Shown one piece after another: positions 58,208-64,000 of a DNA stretch of 64,000 nucleotides. This DNA is from Streptococcus cristatus. Lineage in GTDB: Bacteria; Bacillota; Bacilli; Lactobacillales; Streptococcaceae. Below the pieces are notes generated by a model, which had not been told where the DNA came from, searched no databases, and worked only from the letters and a program-made list of their open reading frames with translations. A program made the translations under genes and the position numbers. The DNA lies in contig NZ_KQ969062.1 in assembly GCF_001578775.1 (NCBI RefSeq), forward strand, positions 1-64,000, written 5' to 3'. Position 1 is the first letter of the stretch; the number at the start of each line of letters is the position of its first letter.

Positions 58208-59458
58208 ATGAGAAAAACGGCTATTTTTGAAGATGTTGTTTCGATTATGACCCAAGATTCTGCAACTAAAAAGGATATTGACGGTGCGGATCCGACTGGT
58301 TTTCGCGAATGTATTTCAGACGATATGAGTGAAAAGGACTTTCTTTATCAGGTTCAGACTTATCTAGCTAGCTTCGGAGTTATCGGCCACGTAGCTTTTC
58401 GGGAGAAATATGCTAAACCAAAAGGTTTTGTTCTACGTTCAACAATCCAAGGACTTTATGTTGAGCAGGCTAATGAAGATACGAATTTGCAGGCGGGCGA
58501 TCAAATTGTGAAACTGGATGGACAGCATCTAGAAGAGTTTTATAGGATGCACCGAGCGTATTTTACCAGTTCAACGCCCGAGCGAAACTACCGTGAGTGG
58601 AGCGAGTTGATTTCAAAAGCTAGGCAAGTGACTGTTTTGCGAGCAGGAGAAGAGCAAATCCTTTCAGTTGAGCCTAGCCAGAATCCTATAGAAAGTCGAT
58701 TTGAATGGAAAGAGTTAGAAAAGGGTGTTGTTTATCTCCGTTTGGATGACTTTAGGAACGAGAAAGCCATAAACAAACTCTATCAGGAAGCACAAGATGC
58801 TATCAAGAGGGCTGCTTGTCTGGTGATTGATGTCCGTCAAAATACTGGCGGGATGGACTCGCTGTATTTTCCCCTGCTCCACTATGCTCTTTCTGAGGGG
58901 CAAGTCTATTCTGACTTGGGTAGGACTGATGAAGGGATGGAAATTCTCTACACAGAGCGGAATGTTGACCTGCGTTTGAAAGATTTTGAAGCCTACGTGC
59001 AGCAGGAAGGGATTAATCAGGAAACGAAGGATTTGTTGGAGATAATCATGCAAGACCTGCAGGCCAATCGGGGCAAAGGCTATGTCAAATTTGGAGGCGA
59101 GGACAGGGAAATGTTTCCTAATGTGAAAGGAGGAAGCCATCCTGAGAAGATTTTTGTCTTGGCAGATGTCTACTGTGCTTCGTCGGGAGACAATTTTGTC
59201 CAGATGATGAAATGGTTTCCTAAGGTGACGGTTCTGGGGCGCCCGACTCTTGGAATACTAGATTATTCCAACTGCTGTCAGGTAGATTATGGTGACTATA
59301 GTTTGAATTTTCCAACTTCACGCGCTCTAGCACTTGATAAGGGACAGGGGATAACAGACAAGGGGATCGAACCAGACATCCTTATTCCTTGGACAGTTGA
59401 ACATCTGGAGCGGGATGTGGATTTGGAGCGCTGTTTAGAGATGATTCATGACTTTTAG
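58208..59458 (+). CDS. S41 (C-terminal processing peptidase-like) protein without signal peptide
   Basis: The 416-residue form starts MRKTAIFEDVVSIM, with GAGGAG 7 bp upstream. It has a PDZ-like stretch (GLYVEQANEDTNLQAGDQIVKLDG) and the S41 core VVYLRLDDF, LVIDVRQNTGGM, and a candidate nucleophile in VYCASSGDNFVQ. The open frame extends 27 codons upstream without family resemblance. No signal peptide or membrane helix is visible, unusual for this mostly exported family. Substrate unknown. Confidence 0.82.
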   Translation: MRKTAIFEDVVSIMTQDSATKKDIDGADPTGFRECISDDMSEKDFLYQVQTYLASFGVIGHVAFREKYAKPKGFVLRSTIQGLYVEQANEDTNLQAGDQIVKLDGQHLEEFYRMHRAYFTSSTPERNYREWSELISKARQVTVLRAGEEQILSVEPSQNPIESRFEWKELEKGVVYLRLDDFRNEKAINKLYQEAQDAIKRAACLVIDVRQNTGGMDSLYFPLLHYALSEGQVYSDLGRTDEGMEILYTERNVDLRLKDFEAYVQQEGINQETKDLLEIIMQDLQANRGKGYVKFGGEDREMFPNVKGGSHPEKIFVLADVYCASSGDNFVQMMKWFPKVTVLGRPTLGILDYSNCCQVDYGDYSLNFPTSRALALDKGQGITDKGIEPDILIPWTVEHLERDVDLERCLEMIHDF

Positions 59459-59463
59459 ATATC

Positions 59464-59496
59464 AAAAACGACCTTTTGTTTGGAGGTCGTTTCTTG
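59464..59496. terminator. Bidirectional terminator, S41 and S66 genes
   Basis: AAACGACCT (59466-59474) pairs with AGGTCGTTT (59484-59492) between convergent genes. Confidence 0.82.
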
Positions 59497-59497
59497 T

Positions 59498-60451
59498 TTA
59501 TTCGTCAATTTTGATAGACATCGTCTCCGTATCCACGGCCACTTGAGCACCGATGGTAATGGTAAAGAGTGGCTGAGTATGGGCAAAGTCCAAGTCATAG
59601 AGGACGGGAATTGTCTTTAGAATAGGATGTTTATCCAAGATATAAAGGAGCAGCTCCTCTGTCATCTGGCATTCTTTTGGAAAGCGGCCGATGAGAAGGG
59701 CCTGCGGGTTAGGATAGGCCTGAAGGAGGGCAGCTAGATTGCGGTCAAACTCCACATAATCATCTTCCTCGGCCTCTTCAACAAAGAGGACGTAGTTTTC
59801 ATCTGTCGGGGTATAGGGTGTCCCACGCAGAAGTGAGAAGGTAGAGAGATTGCCGCCGATAGCAGTGGCTTGGGCTTTTCTATGGTTGTAGACTTTCCAC
59901 TCTGTCTCATGGAAGGTCAGTGGTGCATCTGGCAGATACCAGGCATTACTGCCCCATTTTTCACTAGGAGTCAATTCATAAGAAGTCTGGCAAACGGCCT
60001 TGAGCCAGCTCTCGGTCTGATAGTCCTGCAGGGCATCCATTTTAAAGCTGGAGTAGGACGGTCCCATGTAGGTTTTCATGCCGGTCTTGCTATAGATAGC
60101 GTTGAGCAAGGCTGTTGTGTCTGAGTAGCCGCAGAAAATCTTAGGATTTTTAGCAATCAATTCAAAGTCCAGATAGGGCAGGAGTTCATTACAGTTGAAA
60201 CCGCCGATAGTAGCCAGAATAGCATCAACTGAGTCATCCGAAAAGGCAGCATGAATGTCTGCCACCCGGCTTTCGATGGAGGCAGAGCCTAGTATATCAT
60301 TTTCCAGATAATGCTCCGAAAAAGACACGGTAAATCCTAGCTTTTCCAAGCGCTCCTTGGCGGCTAAATTGGCCTCAAAGCCACCAATGTGTTCGATTGA
60401 CGACGAGGGACTGACGACCCGAATGTGCATACCAGGTGAGAGCTTTTTCAT
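59498..60451 (-). CDS. S66 family peptidase (LD-carboxypeptidase/MccF-like)
   Basis: The 317-residue protein has the nucleophile motif CGYSDTTALLNAI (Ser about 117), the IGGFNCNELLPYLDF region, and C-terminal Glu and His segments (FVEEAEEDDYVEFDRN and DLDFAHTQP) completing a Ser-Glu-His triad. The family trims tetrapeptides of recycled muropeptides or inactivates microcin C-like compounds. No signal peptide, so cytoplasmic. Convergent with the S41 gene. Confidence 0.88.
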   Translation of the reverse strand: MKKLSPGMHIRVVSPSSSIEHIGGFEANLAAKERLEKLGFTVSFSEHYLENDILGSASIESRVADIHAAFSDDSVDAILATIGGFNCNELLPYLDFELIAKNPKIFCGYSDTTALLNAIYSKTGMKTYMGPSYSSFKMDALQDYQTESWLKAVCQTSYELTPSEKWGSNAWYLPDAPLTFHETEWKVYNHRKAQATAIGGNLSTFSLLRGTPYTPTDENYVLFVEEAEEDDYVEFDRNLAALLQAYPNPQALLIGRFPKECQMTEELLLYILDKHPILKTIPVLYDLDFAHTQPLFTITIGAQVAVDTETMSIKIDE

Positions 60452-60519
60452 AGAAACCTCCTTGTGATAATTTTTTATAGAGTATCATAACATAAAGGCT
60501 ATAGGAAGTAAAGGTGGGG

Positions 60520-61134
60520 TTAGAGAATTTTTAGCAAGTCCGATAAGGAATTTACAGTAAAATCAGGTTCTTCTGACGGTGATTGGATTGGACCATATGC
60601 ACTAAATCCTTGTTTTATCCAAATAGTTTCCATGCCTAATACCTTAGCTGGCACAATATCATTATCAAGTCTGTCACCAATCATAACAGCAGATGAAGCA
60701 GAACATGAAGCTTGTTGAAGAGCTAGTTGAAAAATTTTAGAACTAGGTTTTGAAAATCCACAGTCAGCTGATGAGATAATCAGATCAATCCATTGTCTGA
60801 TAGCAAACTTTTCTAATCGCTCCTCTAAGCCAGGTAGTTGATTAGCGATAATACCTATTTTATAGCGATTATGTAGTATTTCTAAGACCGTTTTTGTATC
60901 TGGGTAAAGTGTTTCTAGTTCAGAGTTCCATTTCGGACGTTCTAGGCCAAACTCTTGTAATGCTATTAAATCTCCCTTTTGTCCCTCTTTAAATAAGAGT
61001 AGCATTCGCTGATAAAATGTATCATAAGTAATATTTGTTTCTGCAATTGCTTGTTCAATCCTATCTTGATAAGCTTTCTCTTCATTGATTAAAGTAGAAC
61101 CAATATCAAAAAATATCCATTTATAATTTGTCAT
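60520..61134 (-). CDS. HAD-superfamily hydrolase
   Basis: The 204-residue form starts MTNYKWIFFDIGSTLINEE, with GAGAGG 8 bp upstream. Motif I DIGST has Gly at the second position, motif II is IIANQ, the lysine is in GFSKPSSKIFQ, and motif IV GDRLDNDI is present. Short gene with lower GC than its neighbours. Substrate unknown. It precedes the 68-bp gap to the S66 gene with no obvious terminator. Confidence 0.82.
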   Translation of the reverse strand: MTNYKWIFFDIGSTLINEEKAYQDRIEQAIAETNITYDTFYQRMLLLFKEGQKGDLIALQEFGLERPKWNSELETLYPDTKTVLEILHNRYKIGIIANQLPGLEERLEKFAIRQWIDLIISSADCGFSKPSSKIFQLALQQASCSASSAVMIGDRLDNDIVPAKVLGMETIWIKQGFSAYGPIQSPSEEPDFTVNSLSDLLKIL

Positions 61135-61173
61135 TCGAAACACCTCTCTATCTTATTTTACCATTTTGACCAT

Positions 61174-61201
61174 AAAAAACGGAACCAATTAGGCTCCGTT
61201 C
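61174..61201 (-). terminator. Terminator of the PadR-DUF4097 operon
   Basis: On the minus strand AACGGA-G-CC pairs with GG-T-TCCGTT followed by TTTTAT, just after the DUF4097 stop at 61207. Confidence 0.82.
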
Positions 61202-61206
61202 TATTT

Positions 61207-62106
61207 TTAATGACTAATCTCAATGCTGCCGGTGCTGGTGCGGGCGGTCAGCTTGGCTTGGGCCTGTTCATTGGTATGGATGACCCGATCGCCGATAAAG
61301 TCCTCTTGGTCGTGGCTGGTCTGCATGTCCTTGGGCAGTTCAATGTCACCTAGATCTGTTTGCAGGTCCAGTGAGATGGCTTTGTAGGTCTCTTCGGCGA
61401 GGTGGAGATCGATGGAACCATTGCCGCTGGACATGTTGATATTGCCCTTGAGGGTTAGTTTATCACTAGTGATACTACCGTTGGAGAGACTGATTTGAGT
61501 ATCGGTCAGGCTGGTTTGGACTAGCTCGATGCTACCGTTAGCACTTTCAATGCTACCGCTCTTAATTTGGCTCTGACTGAGTTCGATAGAGCCATTGCTG
61601 AGATCGGCTTTTAATTTTTTGATTGTCAGGTCATTGATTGATAGGCTACCGTTAGCCAAACTGGCCTTGACCTGCTCCAAGTTCCTTCCCTTAGGTAGGC
61701 TTAGAGTGATTTGTTGAGTCCTTTCTAATTCTCCATCTATCAAGCCCAGTAAAGAGCGTAGACCACTGCTAATGTTGATAAAAGATCTTGCTTCCTGAAT
61801 GTATAAACTTCCGTTTTTAGCTTTAGTAGCCACTTTTTCAGATGTCTTGCCGTCTCCTTGATAATAGGTCAAGTGAACCTTATCATCGGGCGATTCTCCA
61901 ATTATGACCGAGCGATTGTTGAGCTCCAGATCTAGGGAATGGATATTATCATAGGTTTCTTCTTGCTTGGCCATCTTGGCGCTGGAAACGGAGCTTCTCA
62001 CCAGATCCTGCAGACCACCACTTGCTAGCCCTGCCAGTATGAGGCCTAGACCCAGCAGACAGGCAACAATCGCAATGCTGAACACGGTTTTTCTTACTTT
62101 AAACAT
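61207..62106 (-). CDS. DUF4097 family exported protein
   Basis: The 299-residue form starts MFKVRKTVFSIAIVACLLG, with AAAGGAGG upstream. It has an N-terminal membrane anchor (about 7-30) and a repetitive beta domain (about 55-295) with recurring LSNGSI/LANGSLSI/SSGNGSIDL motifs, predicted to be a beta-solenoid. It overlaps DUF1700 by 8 bp. Such PadR-DUF1700-DUF4097 sets are common in Firmicutes and tied to envelope stress, but the biochemical role is unknown. Confidence 0.86.
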   Translation of the reverse strand: MFKVRKTVFSIAIVACLLGLGLILAGLASGGLQDLVRSSVSSAKMAKQEETYDNIHSLDLELNNRSVIIGESPDDKVHLTYYQGDGKTSEKVATKAKNGSLYIQEARSFINISSGLRSLLGLIDGELERTQQITLSLPKGRNLEQVKASLANGSLSINDLTIKKLKADLSNGSIELSQSQIKSGSIESANGSIELVQTSLTDTQISLSNGSITSDKLTLKGNINMSSGNGSIDLHLAEETYKAISLDLQTDLGDIELPKDMQTSHDQEDFIGDRVIHTNEQAQAKLTARTSTGSIEISH

Positions 62107-62698
62107 GACGGCCTCCTTTCCGGGCCAAGGCTTGGGCGAGTTTGACAAAACTCAGTTTGATAAAGCGAAGGATAGGACCAATGCTGAGATAAAAGAATCC
62201 AGCCATCCCCAAGGCTAAGAGGCTCATCCCCAAACTAAGGGAAAAAGCAGGAATCGAAGTAGCCATGCCGAGAGTCAGGCTGTCCCAAATCAGACTAGCC
62301 CCTATGGCAAACATAGCAAAAGCAAAGATGGCCATAACAAAAGCAAAGACACTGATGAGGAGGAAGAAAGTAAAGACTAAGGTCAAAGCCAAAATCAGGA
62401 GGGGAATTGCCAGCGGTGCTGCCAAGATGGACAGAATGGCAATCTGGACGATCTGCTTGCTATTTTTGACAGAGCCAGCTTCTTGACTGTCTTCTTCTAT
62501 TTTCTTGTCCAGAAGATTGATGATAATCTCGTGAGCGGCTTCTTTGGGGCTGCCCAGCTCAGCTATAGCCGCTGCCTCTCCCTCAGGACCTACCTCGTCA
62601 AAGTACTCGGTGAAGTAGTCCATGGCTTCTTGATAGTCTTTTGCTGGCAATTTTTTTAAACATTTTTCTAGCTGGTCTAGATATTCAGTTCTTGTCAT
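62099..62698 (-). CDS. DUF1700 family membrane protein
   Basis: The 199-residue form starts MTRTEYLDQLEKCLKKLPAKDYQEAMDYFTEYFDEVG, an HAAS-like cytoplasmic signalling domain (about 1-65), followed by about four membrane helices (about 85-175). It overlaps padR by 14 bp and DUF4097 by 8 bp. The HAAS module is thought to interact with PadR-type regulators. Confidence 0.88.
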   Translation of the reverse strand: MTRTEYLDQLEKCLKKLPAKDYQEAMDYFTEYFDEVGPEGEAAAIAELGSPKEAAHEIIINLLDKKIEEDSQEAGSVKNSKQIVQIAILSILAAPLAIPLLILALTLVFTFFLLISVFAFVMAIFAFAMFAIGASLIWDSLTLGMATSIPAFSLSLGMSLLALGMAGFFYLSIGPILRFIKLSFVKLAQALARKGGRHV

Positions 62699-63011
62699 GG
62701 CGAACACTCCCTTCGATAATGCCCTTAATCATGCTGGTATAAAGCTCCCATTCATTTTTGAGGCTGACCAGTTGTTTCTGACCTGTTGGGGTCAGAGAAT
62801 AATATTTTCGTTTTCGACCTTGATATTCCTGAGAGTAAGTCTCTAAATACTGACTCTTTTCCAATTTTTTTAGGATAGGATAAAGCGTGGACTCCTTGAT
62901 ATCGGCAATGAGCTTGATGGTCTGGCTAATCTCGTAGCCATAGGAATCTTCTTTATCTAAAATCGCTAAAATCAGAAATTCTATCAGGGTAGAAGATGTA
63001 GGGAAATACAT
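62685..63011 (-). CDS. PadR family transcriptional regulator
   Basis: The 108-residue winged-helix protein (LIEFLILAILDKEDSYGYEISQTIKLIADIKESTLYPILKKLEKSQYLETYSQEYQGRKRKYYSLTPTGQKQL) has the complete PadR domain and a short C-terminal dimer helix. AGGAGG precedes the start. An AT-rich near-palindrome (63024-63046) overlapping a -10 TATAAT (63036-63041, minus) is a likely promoter and autoregulatory site. Confidence 0.92.
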   Translation of the reverse strand: MYFPTSSTLIEFLILAILDKEDSYGYEISQTIKLIADIKESTLYPILKKLEKSQYLETYSQEYQGRKRKYYSLTPTGQKQLVSLKNEWELYTSMIKGIIEGSVRHDKN

Positions 63012-63209
63012 GCACTACCTCCTATATATAAAAATATTATATATAAACTTTCTACATATAGGATAATCCCTTTTAAACTAAAAGTCAAGTAATATATAGA
63101 AATTTTACTTATAGATATTGAAAAGGATTTCATCCTTGAAAGATAAGGGAAGTAACTCTTTTTCTCTTTATTTCCTCACAAGAACTTTACACAATTGATA
63201 GCTTTTATA

Positions 63210-63239
63210 TTGAAATCTTTCTCTATAAAATGGTAAAAT
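63210..63239 (+). promoter_or_regulatory. dlt operon promoter
   Basis: TTGAAA (63210-63215), 18-bp spacer, TAAAAT (63234-63239), 37 bp before dltX. The rest of the 265-bp padR-dltX spacer is AT-rich without another clear element. Confidence 0.55.
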
Positions 63240-63276
63240 AATCTATGTCTATCTAAAAAAGATAAGAGTGAATGAA

Positions 63277-63408
63277 ATGACGAAATATAAGACGATTTAT
63301 AAGTTTGTAGGGCAGACATTGCTATACTTTGTGATTTTCGTAGCCCTGCTTTATTTCTTTAGTTATCTTGGTCAAGGTCAAGGTGGCTTTATCTACAATG
63401 AATTTTAA
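63277..63408 (+). CDS. dltX: D-Ala-teichoic acid biosynthesis small protein DltX
   Basis: A 43-residue protein starting MTKYKTIYKFVGQTLLYFVI, with one membrane helix (about 14-31) and the conserved C-terminal FIYNEF motif of DltX, which in recent work participates in transferring D-alanine across the membrane to lipoteichoic acid. It lies 20 bp ahead of dltA, its usual place. Confidence 0.93.
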   Translation: MTKYKTIYKFVGQTLLYFVIFVALLYFFSYLGQGQGGFIYNEF

Positions 63409-63428
63409 AGTAAGAGAGTACCATACAC

Positions 63429-64000
63429 ATGTCAAACACAGCAATTACAGATATGATTGAAGCGATTGAGCACTTTGCTCAGACGCAGCCAGATTTCCCT
63501 GTCTACAATGTCCTCGGACAAGTTCATACTTACGGAGATTTAAAGGCCGATTCCGATGCACTGGCAGCCAAGATTGATAGCTTGGGGCTGGCTCCCAAGT
63601 CACCAGTCGTGGTCTACGGTGGTCAGGAATATGAAATGTTGGCTACTTTTGTGGCCTTGACCAAGGCTGGTCATGCTTATATTCCTATTGATAGTCATTC
63701 AGCCTTGGAGCGCGTGACTGCTATTTTGGAAGTAGCTGAACCAAGCCTGATTATTGCCATTGCGGATTTTCCGCTGGCTGATACAGATGCAGCCATTCTC
63801 AGTCTGGAAGAGGTTCGAGCGGCTTACGCAGAAAAGACTGCCTATGAGATGAGCCATCCTGTCAAGGGTGATGATAATTACTACATCATCTTTACTTCTG
63901 GTACGACTGGCAAACCTAAGGGTGTGCAAATCTCTCATGATAACCTGCTCAGCTTTACCAACTGGATGATTACAGACAAGGAATTTGCGACACCGAGCCG
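63429..64000 (+). CDS. dltA: D-alanine-poly(phosphoribitol)/D-alanyl carrier protein ligase DltA (partial)
   Basis: Starts [20 protein letters not shown] and runs off the window after about 190 codons. The AMP-forming signature [16 protein letters not shown] (about 155-170) and [10 protein letters not shown] identify an adenylating enzyme. It activates D-alanine and loads it on DltC for lipoteichoic acid D-alanylation, which lowers surface negative charge. Upstream dltX confirms the operon. Confidence 0.95.
   Translation, partial: MSNTAITDMIEAIEHFAQTQPDFPVYNVLGQVHTYGDLKADSDALAAKIDSLGLAPKSPVVVYGGQEYEMLATFVALTKAGHAYIPIDSHSALERVTAILEVAEPSLIIAIADFPLADTDAAILSLEEVRAAYAEKTAYEMSHPVKGDDNYYIIFTSGTTGKPKGVQISHDNLLSFTNWMITDKEFATPS

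Noticed and set aside
63699-63938. 79-codon open frame antisense to dltA
   Set aside because: The plus-strand frame is clearly DltA with the AMP-binding signature; the antisense frame is a by-product.

Overview
The window is a low-GC Firmicute chromosome segment around the replication origin of a viridans-group Streptococcus. The gene order (rlmH, htrA, parB, dnaA, dnaN, ychF, pth, mfd, the divIC-tilS-hpt-ftsH operon, and comCDE between tRNA genes) is the classic streptococcal oriC neighbourhood. The mature competence peptide encoded by the short comC gene reads DLRNIFLKIKFKKK, which I recall as the Streptococcus cristatus pherotype, so S. cristatus or a close relative is the best guess. I see no prophage, insertion sequence, integron or CRISPR array; almost everything is vertically inherited core genome.

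Layout. 1-12,300 (minus strand): ftsH, hpt, tilS, an exported serine hydrolase, a 42-residue protein, divIC, rqcP, mfd, pth, ychF, plus one lone plus-strand lipoprotein and a DUF951 gene. 12,394-17,460: dnaN, dnaA, parB and htrA, with three DnaA-box clusters; the dnaA-dnaN spacer carries a DnaA-trio-like unwinding element. 17,461-22,350 (plus): rlmH, tRNA-Arg, comC-comD-comE, tRNA-Glu, tRNA-Asn, and serine dehydratase sdaAB-sdaAA. 22,405-29,657 (minus, lagging strand of this arm): a LysM wall protein, the ECF transporter module ecfA1-ecfA2-ecfT, pgsA, rodZ and a pair of M16 peptidase-like genes. 29,847-46,884: S4-domain yaaA and recF, convergent guaB and trpS, an ABC-F ATPase, a YfhO membrane protein, a second LysM protein, mnmA, mnmG, gdpP, rplI and dnaB. 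46,886-51,200: veg, a HAD phosphatase with a pseudoknot-like leader, and a TPP-riboswitch-controlled thiamine-precursor ABC transporter. 51,229-64,000: rpsD with a structured leader, a TetR/YhgE divergent pair, a polyphosphate-polymerase-like/DUF4956/beta-helix lipoprotein operon, an S41 peptidase, an S66 peptidase, a HAD phosphatase, a PadR-DUF1700-DUF4097 operon, and the start of the dlt operon.

How it works together. DnaA and its boxes fire the origin. ParB has four parS palindromes in the window (three inside genes, one intergenic) and no ParA partner. Competence signalling (ComC/D/E) sits next to the origin, where gene dosage rises when replication initiates. A CiaR-type box precedes htrA. 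Many other genes concern the envelope (DivIC, GdpP, LysM proteins, RodZ, YfhO, HtrA, Dlt). The least-described parts are the VTC/DUF4956/beta-helix operon with its 11-bp-phased operator-like repeats, the pseudoknot leader at about 47.25-47.33 kb, the rpsD leader, and the hairpin upstream of parB.
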